DNA of 64,000 nucleotides. Origin: Bacillus oleivorans. GTDB lineage: Bacteria; Bacillota; Bacilli; Bacillales; JC228. Positions 44,424 through 53,999 of the stretch are shown here, in pieces. Below the pieces are notes generated by a model. That model was not told where the DNA came from, did no database searches, and saw only the letters and a list, made by a program, of their open reading frames with translations. The stretch covers positions 666,283 through 730,282 of the forward strand of contig NZ_OAOP01000002.1 of the NCBI RefSeq assembly GCF_900207585.1, given 5' to 3'. The position numbers were made by a program, and so were the translations under genes. Each line of letters opens with the position of its first letter. Position 1 is the stretch's first letter.

Positions 44424-45857
44424 ATGTATTCCAGTTTAGAGCAAGAAGGCGGAAAAACAATAGCAAAGGGAGAAGAAGACATGATCACTCAGCGATTAAA
44501 CCAATATTTACAAAATGAGCCAAAGTTAAGAGGAGCAATTGCAGGGATCAGTATCCGCTCTAGAGAAACGGGTGAAATTTTATATGAACACCATAGTGAT
44601 ATCCGCTTAAGACCCGCTTCTAATCTAAAGCTGTTTACCTCTGCAGCCGCACTTTCAGTTCTTGGTGAAGATTATACTTTTGAAACAGACGTTTTGACTG
44701 ATGGAGAATTGGAAGGGGAGGTTCTAAAAGGGAATCTCTATTTAAGAGGAAAGGGGGATCCGACCCTTTTACCAAAAGACATTGATTTGTTTGCTAAGAC
44801 ACTAAGGGAACAGGGAATTCGAGAAATTCAAGGCGACTTAATCGGGGACGATACTTGGTACGATAACATCCGCTATTCGGTTGATTTAACCTGGACAGAT
44901 GAAACTTTCTATTATGGTGCGCAAGTATCAGCCTTAACCATATCTCCCTCAGAAGATTATGATACCGGTACTGTATTGGTTACCATAAAACCCGGTAAAA
45001 TCGGGGAACAGCCGACTCTAAGCCTGGATCCAGACACGGATTACGTTAAGATTGTAAACCAGGCAGTAACAGTTGCCGCTGGCTCAGATGTAGAAACTGA
45101 TATTGAACCCGAAAGAGAACATGGCGGCAATACGATTTACATAAAAGGAACAATTCCTGAAAATACTCCAGAAGAGAAGATCTGGGTCGCGGTTTGGGAG
45201 CCTACGGAATATGCATTAGCTCTTTTTAGACAGTCTTTGAAAAAGTACGGAATTGAGCTAAAGGGGAATTTGAAAATTGGTGAGACCACTAAAAAAACAA
45301 AAGTATTAACAAACCACACCTCAATTCCTTTGAAAGAGCTGCTCATTCCCTTTATGAAGTTAAGCAATAACGGCCATGGGGAAATGTTAGTTAAAGAAAT
45401 GGGGAAAGTTGTTTATGGAGAGGGAAGCTGGGATAAAGGCTTAGAGGTTTTACGTGAGGAATTAGAAAAACTTGGTGTGAATACAAGTACATTGGTTCTC
45501 CGTGACGGTTCCGGCATCTCCCACGTTAACTTAATACCAGCTCATGAGGTATCACAGCTATTATTTTCAGTCCAGTCCCAGCCATGGTTCCCCGCTTTCT
45601 TACAATCACTGCCGATTGGCGGGGAGAAGGAGCGAATGGTCGGAGGGACGTTAAGGGAACGAATGGGCACGAATGAGCTGCAAGGAAAAATCAAAGCGAA
45701 AACCGGTACGATTGAAACGGTCAGCTCTTTATCTGGGTATATCGATACGAAGAATGGCGAACAGTGGATTTTCTCCGTAATTCTTAATAATTTGCTTGAT
45801 TCAGAATTAGGCAAACAAGTTGAGGATGAAATTGTTGAAATATTAGTCTGGGGTTAA
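44424..45857 (+). CDS. dacB: D-alanyl-D-alanine carboxypeptidase/endopeptidase, PBP4 (S13) family
   Basis: A serine peptidase of the S13 family that trims peptidoglycan stem peptides outside the membrane. Active-site motifs are SNLK (Ser66, Lys69 from this start), SNN in the middle, and KTG in KAKTGTIE. The first canonical in-frame start is ATG 44424, but it has no ribosome binding site and cuts the signal peptide in half. In-frame sequence back to 44379 encodes KNRVVWSLLLIILV, and AAAGGTGG stands at the right distance before an ATC codon at 44379. The true start may therefore be a non-AUG codon, or a mutated ATG. A stop at 44370 blocks further extension. Confidence 0.85.
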   Translation: MYSSLEQEGGKTIAKGEEDMITQRLNQYLQNEPKLRGAIAGISIRSRETGEILYEHHSDIRLRPASNLKLFTSAAALSVLGEDYTFETDVLTDGELEGEVLKGNLYLRGKGDPTLLPKDIDLFAKTLREQGIREIQGDLIGDDTWYDNIRYSVDLTWTDETFYYGAQVSALTISPSEDYDTGTVLVTIKPGKIGEQPTLSLDPDTDYVKIVNQAVTVAAGSDVETDIEPEREHGGNTIYIKGTIPENTPEEKIWVAVWEPTEYALALFRQSLKKYGIELKGNLKIGETTKKTKVLTNHTSIPLKELLIPFMKLSNNGHGEMLVKEMGKVVYGEGSWDKGLEVLREELEKLGVNTSTLVLRDGSGISHVNLIPAHEVSQLLFSVQSQPWFPAFLQSLPIGGEKERMVGGTLRERMGTNELQGKIKAKTGTIETVSSLSGYIDTKNGEQWIFSVILNNLLDSELGKQVEDEIVEILVWG

Positions 45858-45922
45858 GTTAAAAATGAATTTGTAATGTATACACTCATCTATATGTAAC
45901 ACAGTCATTTTTTTAAATGGAG

Positions 45923-45968
45923 AAGGGGCTCCCCAAAGTCAGTTACCCGACTTTTTGGACAGCCCCTT
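45923..45968. terminator. Bidirectional terminator between dacB-type gene and katA
   Basis: AAGGGGCT (45923-45930) pairs with AGCCCCTT (45961-45968), with an inner AAAGTC/GACTTT pairing. It lies between convergent genes; T-rich sequence follows on the plus strand and weaker T-rich sequence on the minus strand. Confidence 0.75.
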
Positions 45969-45998
45969 TAACTACTTAAGTAAATGTTAGCTATTGCT

Positions 45999-47495
45999 TT
46001 ATTTTTGATTGCTAATGGCTACTTCTAGTTCACTTATTGGAATACCAAGTGCGTTTGCTACTCCTTCACCATAAGCTGAATCAGCTTTATAGCAATTGAT
46101 AATATGTCTTAATTGAATTTCTTTAGATGTTCCTTGCATTGCACGAGCCGTATTTTCGAACAATCTTTGCTGTTCTTCTGCGCTCATTAAGCGGAACAAT
46201 TTACCTGGTTGTTCATAGTAAAGATCATCGTCTTCACGGAAGTTATGGTAATCAGCTGTACCGAAAATATCTAATGCTGGTTCTTGAAGTTCTGGGCTAT
46301 CTTGCCATTCTCCATAGCTGTTAGGACTATATGAAACAATACCTTCAGAAGGATTAAAGACTCTCATAGCACCATCACGATGGTATGGATGGAAATCTTT
46401 CGCATTCTTTGGATAGTTAACTGGAATTTGCCAATGGTTAACACCTAAACGATAGCGTTGTGCATCTCCATATGAGAATAAACGTCCTTGCAGCATTTTA
46501 TCTGGAGAGAAGCCAATTCCTGGAACGATATTAGTTGGAGCGAATGCAGCTTGCTCAACTTCAGCAAAGTAGTTTTCAGGATTGCGATTTAATTCAACTT
46601 CTCCAACTTCAATTAGAGGGAAGTCTTTCTTATACCAAACTTTTGTTAAATCAAATGGATTATAAGGAAGATTTCTAGCTTCTTCTTCCGTCATAACTTG
46701 GATATACATTTTCCATTTTGGATAATCGCCGCGCTCGATTGCTTCATACAAGTCACGTTGATGGCTTTCACGGTCCTTACCGATTAAGCTTTCTGATTCT
46801 TGATCAGTTAAGTTTTTGATGCCTTGTTGTGTTTTAAAGTGGAATTTAACCCAAACACGTTCATTATTTGCATTAAACATACTGTATGTGTGGCTTCCAA
46901 ACATATGCATATGTCTGTAGCTAGCTGGAATACCGCGGTCACTCATAACCACTGTAACTTGGTGAAGAGCTTCAGGAAGCGAAGTCCAGAAATCCCAGTT
47001 TGCTTGAGCACTATGCATGTTAGTTCTTGGATCACGTTTAACGACGTGGTTCAAGTCAGGAAATCTCTTAGGGTCTCTCATGAAGAAAACAGGTGTATTG
47101 TTACCAACAAGATCCCAGTTACCTTCTTCTGTGTAGAATTTCATAGCTGTTCCACGAATATCACGTTCAGCATCAGCAGCCCCGCGTTCACCAGCAACTG
47201 TTGAGAAACGGATAAACATGTCGGTTTTCTTTCCTACTTCAGAGAAGAGTTTAGCTCGAGTGTATTTTGTAATATCATTCGTAACTGTGAATGTTCCATA
47301 TGCCCCAGAACCTTTTGCGTGCATACGGCGTTCTGGAATAACTTCACGATCAAAATGAGCTAATTTTTCAATGAACCAGTAATCCTCCATCAATAATGGA
47401 CCACGAGGACCTGCTGTTTTTGAATCTGTGTCATTTGATACAGGATTACCAAATGCAGTAGTCAGTCTCTTTTTGTTTTGATCTTTTTTATCCAA
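45999..47495 (-). CDS. katA: Catalase, heme monofunctional (KatA)
   Basis: A 498-residue clade 3 catalase that disproportionates H2O2. The catalytic His lies in [12 protein letters not shown]; the Asn in [12 protein letters not shown]; the proximal heme Tyr in [14 protein letters not shown]. Length is normal. The start is TTG behind AGGAGGT, about eight bases away. Its promoter contains a Fur/PerR-like box. An H2O2-producing amine oxidase in this region makes a catalase useful, though there is no genetic link. It is divergent from a DUF1450 gene. Confidence 0.95.
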   Translation of the reverse strand: MDKKDQNKKRLTTAFGNPVSNDTDSKTAGPRGPLLMEDYWFIEKLAHFDREVIPERRMHAKGSGAYGTFTVTNDITKYTRAKLFSEVGKKTDMFIRFSTVAGERGAADAERDIRGTAMKFYTEEGNWDLVGNNTPVFFMRDPKRFPDLNHVVKRDPRTNMHSAQANWDFWTSLPEALHQVTVVMSDRGIPASYRHMHMFGSHTYSMFNANNERVWVKFHFKTQQGIKNLTDQESESLIGKDRESHQRDLYEAIERGDYPKWKMYIQVMTEEEARNLPYNPFDLTKVWYKKDFPLIEVGEVELNRNPENYFAEVEQAAFAPTNIVPGIGFSPDKMLQGRLFSYGDAQRYRLGVNHWQIPVNYPKNAKDFHPYHRDGAMRVFNPSEGIVSYSPNSYGEWQDSPELQEPALDIFGTADYHNFREDDDLYYEQPGKLFRLMSAEEQQRLFENTARAMQGTSKEIQLRHIINCYKADSAYGEGVANALGIPISELEVAISNQK

Positions 47496-47535
47496 GACAA
47501 GATACCTCCTAGATACTTTAATATTTTCACTTTAA

Positions 47536-47563
47536 ATGATAACACTTATCATTCGAAAATCAA
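47536..47563 (-). promoter_or_regulatory. katA promoter with Fur/PerR-like box
   Basis: Minus strand TTGATT (47563-47558) and TATCAT (47541-47536), 16 bp apart. TGATAACACTTATCA (47537-47551) overlaps the -10 and spacer. It has 7-1-7 symmetry and is closer to the Fur box TGATAATNATTATCA (two mismatches) than to the PerR box TTATAATNATTATAA. Further TGAGAAT half-sites lie at 47605-47611 and 47748-47754. Confidence 0.65.
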
Positions 47564-47766
47564 TACTTATTTAAAATAATTCTCGATTAGTAGTAACTAT
47601 TTATTGAGAATTCTGTTATAAAATCAGAACAATTTTTTAGAAACAGAAAGCAAAAAATTAGTGATTTTTGATTGAGATTGATACACTATTACTAGTACTT
47701 TGACTACTAAATGGCAATATATTTAAATCTGTTATAATGAAAAGTAATTGAGAATCTGGGGGCATC

Positions 47767-48030
47767 ATGATGAAATGGCTCTTTTCTAAAACCGATAAAC
47801 GGAAAAAACTAACTATCGAATTTTGTGAGAATAATTTAGATCGTTTCTTAAAAGAAGATGATCTCCCTTTATTCAAAGATTTTCTCAATCAGGCCCATGT
47901 TATATATAAAGAATATGACTGCCAAAGCCACTGCAAACTTTGCAAAAAGAATGCTTATGCAATCGTAGACGGTGAATTGGTAGCAGAAGCTTCATCAAAA
48001 GAGCTGCTTAATCGGTTAAAGGAAATATAA
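47767..48030 (+). CDS. DUF1450 family protein
   Basis: An 87-residue protein of the DUF1450 family (B. subtilis YuzB is a member). Cysteines are conserved in IEFCENN and in DCQSHCKLCKKNAYAIVDGE, which suggests metal or redox chemistry, although no activity is known. GGGGGCATC precedes tandem ATG codons at 47767 and 47770; the second has the better spacing. It diverges from katA over a region with Fur/PerR-like half-sites, so oxidative or metal control is plausible. Confidence 0.8.
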   Translation: MMKWLFSKTDKRKKLTIEFCENNLDRFLKEDDLPLFKDFLNQAHVIYKEYDCQSHCKLCKKNAYAIVDGELVAEASSKELLNRLKEI

Positions 48031-48151
48031 TCTAATTTCGCTTTATAAAAAGGATAGGAGAAACTCATATTGGATGCAAGAAATAAACCTTGGTGTTCTA
48101 CTTGATTAATCAAATAGAAAAGGCCATTTTTCTGCATCTGACGGTGTTAAA

Positions 48152-48329
48152 AGGACACTGGTTCCGTTATTCATATAAAAAACAGGGTTTTTTCAAAGTG
48201 AGCGGACATACGTTCCGTTATTCAAAGTAAATAAGAGCATTTTCTTGGCAAAATTCATATATAACGGATCTCATGTCCTATAGCAACTCAGATTCCACTT
48301 AAATTATAAGAATAACGGATTCTATGTCC
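48152..48329. repeat. Intergenic repeat, ATAACGGA...TGTCC family (locus 2)
   Basis: Two reverse units (48152-48171 and 48203-48222) and two forward units (48261-48278 and 48311-48329) of the family seen at 9603-9780. The spacing within each pair is again about 51 bp, and CAGGGTTTTTT lies between the reverse units. The array fills the gap between the DUF1450 and maleylacetate reductase genes. No gene is seen in it. Confidence 0.85.
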
Positions 48330-48424
48330 TTTTCGAAATAGAAAGAATATCAAAAAAGCAATCTTCATTCTATTACGTTGCGAAGAGTCAACATGCCTAA
48401 CAATAAAGAGAAGGGGTCCTTGTT

Positions 48425-49504
48425 TTGAACGAGTTCATTTACGAATCAGCGCCTGGCCGAGTTGTATTTGGGAAAGGAACAATTGCACAAATTGCAAATG
48501 AGGTTATTCTGTTAGGTGCTTCAAAGGCAATCATTATCAGTACGCCTGGAAGAACCGAGCAAGCGAATCAAATACATAGTATTCTCGGGAATCTGAGTAT
48601 AGGGGTTCTTGCAAAAGCAGTCGAGCATGTACCTGTTGAAATAATCGAAGATTCACTTCAAGAGATTCAATCTAGTGGAGCCGATGTCCTTGTTGCCTTC
48701 GGTGGAGGCTCCTCGATTGGTTTGGCAAAAGCAATTGCAAAGGAGACAGCACTTCCTATTTTAGCTGTACCGACGAGCTATGCCGGTTCTGAAATGACCC
48801 CTGTTTGGGGAATCACCAAAAATGGAGTCAAGCAAACGGGGAATAATCTGATCGTAAAACCTAAAACCGTTATTTACGATCCGGAACTGACCCTAGGTCT
48901 TCCGAAAACTGTGTCGGTGACGAGCGGATTTAATGCAGTTGCCCATTGTGTTGAGGGACTTTATGCAGAAAAGAAAAATCCGATAACTTCACTAATAGCA
49001 GAGGAGGGCATAAGAGCGATTTTAACTAGTTTACCTAAAATCAATGAAAATCCCGAGGATGTCGAGGGACGTTCCGGCGCACTATATGGTTCATGGTTAA
49101 GCGGAGCAGTCCTTGCTTCAGTTGGGATGGCTCTGCACCATAAGCTTTGTCATGTACTCGGGGGAACCTTTCGATTGCCGCACGCTCTCACTCATACCGT
49201 AATCCTGCCTTATGTCATCGCCTATAATTTCAGGTATATCCCTGAAGCTATGCAAGCCATGGCAAGAGCTCTTCAAGTTAGGGAGGAGGAGGTATCTGGA
49301 TTTATTTATGACCTTGCCGTTTCATTAGGCATTTCGATGTCACTAGAAGAACTTGGATTAAAGGAAGCGGATTTAGATTTGGCTGCCGAGCTTGCAACCA
49401 AAAATACCTATTATAATCCGCGTATAGTGGATCTTACATCCATCCGAGCATTGCTACAATATGCATTCGAGGGTGAACGGCCTGTGCCGGAATTACTTAA
49501 TTAA
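48425..49504 (+). CDS. Maleylacetate reductase (iron-containing alcohol dehydrogenase family)
   Basis: A 359-residue type III dehydrogenase. PTSYAGSEMTPVWGIT is the maleylacetate reductase signature, FGGGSSIGLAKA binds NAD(P)H, and HHKLCHVLGG plus HALTHTVILP supply His residues of the active site. It would reduce maleylacetate to 3-oxoadipate in resorcinol, hydroquinone or chloroaromatic degradation. TTG start behind AAGGGGTC. No ring-cleavage dioxygenase lies nearby, so the upstream pathway, if any, is elsewhere. The 3-oxoadipate could feed a CoA-transferase/thiolase route. Confidence 0.87.
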   Translation: MNEFIYESAPGRVVFGKGTIAQIANEVILLGASKAIIISTPGRTEQANQIHSILGNLSIGVLAKAVEHVPVEIIEDSLQEIQSSGADVLVAFGGGSSIGLAKAIAKETALPILAVPTSYAGSEMTPVWGITKNGVKQTGNNLIVKPKTVIYDPELTLGLPKTVSVTSGFNAVAHCVEGLYAEKKNPITSLIAEEGIRAILTSLPKINENPEDVEGRSGALYGSWLSGAVLASVGMALHHKLCHVLGGTFRLPHALTHTVILPYVIAYNFRYIPEAMQAMARALQVREEEVSGFIYDLAVSLGISMSLEELGLKEADLDLAAELATKNTYYNPRIVDLTSIRALLQYAFEGERPVPELLN

Positions 49505-49511
49505 CTAACAA

Positions 49512-49544
49512 ACAAAAGAGGCTTGGATTTTCCGCAAGCCTCTT
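49512..49544 (-). terminator. Terminator of the lipoprotein gene, shared with the convergent reductase
   Basis: AAGAGGCTTG (49516-49525) pairs with CAAGCCTCTT (49535-49544). On the minus strand it is followed by TTGTTTGTT; the stop codon of the lipoprotein gene lies in the stem. Confidence 0.8.
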
Positions 49545-50028
49545 AACTAATCCACGTCATTTTAGTCTCTTTTACTTGCCACTTTCCATCCTTATAATGA
49601 ACCGTAACCTCGAGACCTACCGCACCTAAACCAGAACGGTACTTAGACCCTTCAAAGACAATTTGATTATTCAATTTAAAATCGACATTCTCAATTCTAA
49701 GAAGTACACCATCTAACATCATGGTTTCTTCATCGAAATGTCCCAGCTCCTTTAATTCTTCAAATGTAGCATCTTTTACCTCAATTTTATATTTGTTTTT
49801 AAAGAAGCGTTTAATTTCTTCCTTATCTTCGTCTGTTACCTCTGTAAAATTACTCATATCAATCGCGATAAATTCCATCCCGCTGCTCAAAGCTTTATCT
49901 TCTTTCATAATAGCCTCTAAGGCAACCCGATATGCTTCACTGGATTGTTCCTTTGGATTGACTCCATTTACACAACCGGCAAGTAATAGGTTTACAAACA
50001 AAAACATAGATAGGATTTTAACTCTCAT
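49543..50028 (-). CDS. Lipoprotein of unknown function
   Basis: A 161-residue lipoprotein with lipobox LLLAGC and Cys19. The mature part begins with a stretch like VNPKEQSSEAYRVALEAIM and ends in a beta-rich TVHYKDGKWQVKETKMTWIS. Similar proteins are widespread in Bacillus and are sometimes labelled peptidyl-prolyl isomerase without evidence. The ATG at 50028 is chosen because AAGGGGTG lies six bases upstream; the longer frame from 50049 overlaps that site. It diverges from htpG. Confidence 0.75.
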   Translation of the reverse strand: MRVKILSMFLFVNLLLAGCVNGVNPKEQSSEAYRVALEAIMKEDKALSSGMEFIAIDMSNFTEVTDEDKEEIKRFFKNKYKIEVKDATFEELKELGHFDEETMMLDGVLLRIENVDFKLNNQIVFEGSKYRSGLGAVGLEVTVHYKDGKWQVKETKMTWIS

Positions 50029-50119
50029 TTGAAACACCCCTTTTACCATTAGACGGAGAACTGAAGAAAATGGTTTCGATTATGAGAAATAAAGGAGGAA
50101 ACTGAACGTTACTCAAATA

Positions 50120-50189
50120 TTGACACCTTTAAAATTATATGTTATTTAAAAATTGTTTAATTTTAGCACTCTTTTCGTGTGAGTGCTAA
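50120..50189 (+). promoter_or_regulatory. htpG promoter with CIRCE (HrcA) operator
   Basis: TTGACA (50120-50125) and TATTTA (50143-50148) are 17 bp apart. Just past the expected start point lies TTAGCACTC-N9-GAGTGCTAA at 50163-50189, a perfect CIRCE inverted repeat. HrcA should repress this promoter and heat should release it. Confidence 0.95.
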
Positions 50190-50240
50190 AATCTTAAGTG
50201 AAAACTTTTCTTATTTTCTAAAGAAGGAGGAGAAATGATT

Positions 50241-52154
50241 ATGGCCAAAAAACAGTTTAAAGCCGAATCTAAAAGGCTGCTAGAATTAATGATTAACTCA
50301 ATCTATTCTCAGCAGGAGGTTTTCTTACGGGAATTAATTTCGAATGCCAGTGATGCCATTGATAAGATTTACTATAAAGCCTTAACCGACGATTCTTTAC
50401 GATTCGATCAAGATCAATATTACATAAAAGTGATTCCTGATAAGGAAACAAGAACGTTAAAAATCATAGACACCGGAATCGGCATGACAAAAGAGGAGCT
50501 TGAAAGCAATCTGGGAACAATTGCAAGAAGCGGTTCGTTTACCTTTAAAAATGAAAACGAAATCAAAGACGGCCATGATATCATTGGTCAATTTGGTGTA
50601 GGCTTTTATGCCGCCTTTATGGTTGCCGATGTCGTTACTGTAATCAGTAAAGCACTAGGCAGTGACGAAGCTTATCGATGGGAGTCAAAAGGAGCTGATG
50701 GATACACGATTAAACCTGCTGATAAAACAGAAGTCGGCACGGAAATCACCCTAAAAATAAAGGAAAACACAGAAGACGAAAGTTATGATCAGTTTTTAGA
50801 AACATACCGATTAAAAGAAATTATTAAGAAATACTCCGATTTTATCAGATATCCAATTAAGATGGACATCACTAAAAGAAGGCCAAAGGAAGATAACAAA
50901 GACGAGTACGAAGAGTATATGGAAGAGGAAATCATCAATAGCATGGTTCCAATTTGGCGAAAGAACAAATCTGAACTGAAGGATGAAGACTACGAGAATT
51001 TCTACAAGGAAAAACACTATGGTTTTGACAAGCCTCTTAAACACATTCATATTAGTGTAGACGGAACGATCCGGTATAATGCGATTCTTTTTATCCCGGA
51101 AAAATTACCGTTTGATTACTATTCTAAAGAATATGAAAAGGGACTTGAACTCTACTCAAATGGAGTTTTAATCATGAGTAAGTGTCCAGACCTGCTTCCT
51201 GACTATTTCAGCTTTGTCAAAGGGATGGTGGACTCTGAGGATCTGTCCTTAAATATTTCAAGAGAAATGCTGCAGCATGACCAGCAATTAAAGCTGATTG
51301 CCAAGAATATCTATAAGAAAATTAAGAACGAATTGCAAAGCTTGTTAAAAAATGACCGGGAAAAATATGAAGCGTTTTTCAAATCGTTTGGGAGACAGCT
51401 TAAGTTTGGCGTTTACAATGACTTTGGGGTAAATAAGGAAACCCTTCAGGACTTGCTATTGTTCTATTCTTCAAAAGAGAAAAAGTTAGTCGCCCTAGAA
51501 GAATACGTTTCCCGCATGCCAGAAGATCAAAAGTTTATTTATTATGCTTCTGGAGAATCAATTGAAAGAATCGAAAAACTGCCGCAAACTGAACTGGTTG
51601 CCGAAAAAGGATATGAGATTCTTTACTTAACCGAGGATATTGATGAGTTTGCCATTAAGATGATTATGACCTATAAGGATAAGGAGTTTAAATCTGTTTC
51701 AAGCGGCGATTTAGGCATTGATTCGGACGAACAGGAAACAAAAGCAGACACGGAGCAAAATGAAAACAAAGACCTCTTTCATTATATGAAAAAAGTTTTA
51801 GCTGACAAAGTTAAAGATGTTCGCGTGTCTAAACGACTGAGAACTCATCCTGTCTGTTTATCAACAGACGGTGAAGTTACGATCGAAATGGAAAAAATCT
51901 AAAATGCAATGCCTGTTGATCAAAACGTAAAAGCTGAGAAAATATTAGAATTGAATACCAGTCATGAGGTGTTTGAAACTTTAAAACAAGCCTTTGATAC
52001 TGATAAAGAGAAATTAGATTTATACACGAAGGTTCTTTATAACCAAGCGCTTCTGATTGAAGGCTTGCCTATTGAAGACCCTGTAGCATTTGCCAATGAT
52101 CTTTGCAAAATTATGGTGTCTGAACAGAGGGCACTCAGTAAGACGGTCTCTTAA
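50241..52154 (+). pseudogene. htpG: Molecular chaperone HtpG (Hsp90), interrupted by an in-frame stop
   Basis: Hsp90 ATPase. AAGGAGGAG precedes ATG 50235 and ATG 50241; the second starts the conserved [14 protein letters not shown]. Bergerat-fold motifs are present: [19 protein letters not shown] and GQFGVGFY. The reading frame stops at a TAA (50-type context EMEKI-stop) at 51900-51902. It then continues in the same frame as [17 protein letters not shown] to 52154, matching the end of B. subtilis HtpG, which has VLNAMP at this point. One T-to-A change (TTA to TAA) explains it. The lost 84 residues include the C-terminal dimerisation helices, so the first part alone is probably impaired. Confidence 0.85.
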
Positions 52155-52178
52155 AACCTACAATAGACAAATTTTATG

Positions 52179-52217
52179 ACAGCCCGACTCACATAGCTGA
52201 GAAGGGCTGTTATTTTA
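52179..52217 (+). terminator. Terminator of htpG
   Basis: ACAGCCC and CTCA (from 52179) pair with TGAG and GGGCTGT (to 52210), followed by TATTTTAT. Confidence 0.8.
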
Positions 52218-52271
52218 TATAAAAATGCAAGAAAAAGAGAGGATGGCAGAACGAGATTCATGAAAAACCAA

Positions 52272-52322
52272 TTGACTTTAAACCTAAGGAAATTATAATA
52301 GAGTTGAATAATGAATATTCAA
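52272..52322 (+). promoter_or_regulatory. Sigma-A promoter with FadR-like palindrome
   Basis: TTGACT (52272-52277) and TATAAT (52294-52299) are 16 bp apart. At the start-point region lies TTGAATA-ATGAA-TATTCAA (52304-52322), a perfect seven-base inverted repeat. Its TGAAT/ATTCA ends resemble the B. subtilis FadR operator (TGAATGANTANTCATTCA), but the spacing is one base shorter. ACAATTGT palindromes follow at 52323-52330 and 52360-52367. The downstream acyl-CoA ligase cluster fits fatty-acid-type control. Confidence 0.6.
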
Positions 52323-52491
52323 ACAATTGTAAATTGTCGAATAACATATTGAAATTGTGACAATTGTCTACCGCCTTTCACTCCTGCTAATTGACCCCAG
52401 TCTATCCATCCAAAAAATAATGAACAAACCCAGGGCAGTGGTCAAAATTTGTGATTCCAACTAATCTAGCTTTAAAAAAGGAGATGTTACT

Positions 52492-53997
52492 ATGTTTGTA
52501 ACGGATCAATTAGCCGAGCATGCCAGAACACAGCCTGAAAAGGTAATTACCTCTTTCAAGGGAAAAGACACTACATACAAACAATTCTTGAAACAGGCAC
52601 AGAATTTAGCCGGGTATTTTCAGGCGAAAGGCTATCAAAAAGACGATCGGATTGCCGTCTATCTTCCTAACTCTGATTATTTTCTCGTATGTTATTATGC
52701 TTGCCAATTAGGAGGGTACGCGTTCACCCCAGTCAATACAAAGCTTACTGCTCCTGAAGTTGAGTACATATTCACCCATTCTGAAGCAAAGGCACTTATT
52801 TATGAAGAGCGTTTTGAACCAGTCCTAAATCAGATACGGCCAGCTCTTGAACATTTTCATGACCGCTTACAAGTTGGTGGAGAGGCTACACTTGAAACGG
52901 TCATTTCTGACGATTCCATTTCTTTCCATGAAGGTACGGTTAACCCGGACGATACCACTGTGATTTTTTATACGTCGGGAACAACCGGTAAACCCAAAGG
53001 GGTTATGCTGACAGCAAGCAATGTCCGAGCTGTTGCGCAAATTTGGTCAGAAGCGATGGATATCACATCCTCAGACCGCGTCCTGATTGTAACTCCGCTA
53101 TTTCATTGTGCAGCTAGCCATGTATTTAGTATCCCGGTTATATACAAAGGGGGTACGATTGTTATTGAAGAGGCGTTTTCACCTGAACAAACATTGAACA
53201 CAATGGAGCAGGCGAAAGTAACGATTTTCTTTGGCGTTCCAGCGATGTACAGCATTCTGTTAAATACGCCTAAAATGGCGAGATTGGATCTTTCTCATTT
53301 GCGGTTATTTACTTACGGAGCAGCTCCGATGCCTTATGAGTTAGTGAAAAAGCTGAAAGCGCTTTATCTAAATGTAAAAGTACAAAACTTATATGGGCAA
53401 ACAGAAAATTCACCCGCAGCTACAACTTTAAAAGACCATTATGCTCTGGACAAAATCGGGTCCGTTGGAGAACCGCTCCCACAAACTCAAGTTCGTGTAG
53501 TTGATGAGGACGGAAACGATGTTCCTCCTGGTGAAGTCGGGGAGATTGTAGTTAAGGGTCCGCAAAATATGAAGGGTTATTTGAAAAATAATGCCGAAAC
53601 CTATAAAACTTTGAAAAATGGCTGGCTTTACAGCGGAGACTTAGGACGATTAGATGAAGAAGGCTTGTTATATATTGTAGACCGGAAAAAGGATATGATT
53701 ATTCGCGGCGGTGAAAATGTTTATCCGGTAGAAATTGAGGAAGTTTTATATCAACTTCGGGAGGTTTTAGAGGCAGCAGTAGTCGGAGTCCCGCATCAAG
53801 TATATGGGGAAGTCCCAAAAGCGTTTATCGTATTGAAAGAAGGACAGACGCTAACTGCTGAAGACGTCATCGAATATTGCAGACCAAAATTAGCTAAATA
53901 TAAGCTGCCGGCAGCAGTCAGTTTTATAGACGCCCTTCCACGGAACGCCAGCGGAAAGGTTTTAAAAAATAATTTGCGTACCTCTGTAGGTGTATAG
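52492..53997 (+). CDS. Acyl-CoA synthetase (AMP-forming, class I adenylate-forming)
   Basis: A 501-residue ANL-superfamily ligase. The P-loop-like FYTSGTTGKPKGVML is near 163-177, LYGQTE near 302-307, YSGDLG near 381-386, and the C-terminal lysine is in RNASGKVLK. It would activate a fatty or aromatic acid to its CoA ester. AAGGAGATG precedes the ATG. First gene of a cluster with an isomerase/hydratase (two-base gap), a thiolase and a nitronate-monooxygenase-like protein. The acid substrate is unknown. Confidence 0.9.
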   Translation: MFVTDQLAEHARTQPEKVITSFKGKDTTYKQFLKQAQNLAGYFQAKGYQKDDRIAVYLPNSDYFLVCYYACQLGGYAFTPVNTKLTAPEVEYIFTHSEAKALIYEERFEPVLNQIRPALEHFHDRLQVGGEATLETVISDDSISFHEGTVNPDDTTVIFYTSGTTGKPKGVMLTASNVRAVAQIWSEAMDITSSDRVLIVTPLFHCAASHVFSIPVIYKGGTIVIEEAFSPEQTLNTMEQAKVTIFFGVPAMYSILLNTPKMARLDLSHLRLFTYGAAPMPYELVKKLKALYLNVKVQNLYGQTENSPAATTLKDHYALDKIGSVGEPLPQTQVRVVDEDGNDVPPGEVGEIVVKGPQNMKGYLKNNAETYKTLKNGWLYSGDLGRLDEEGLLYIVDRKKDMIIRGGENVYPVEIEEVLYQLREVLEAAVVGVPHQVYGEVPKAFIVLKEGQTLTAEDVIEYCRPKLAKYKLPAAVSFIDALPRNASGKVLKNNLRTSVGV

Positions 53998-53999
53998 AA

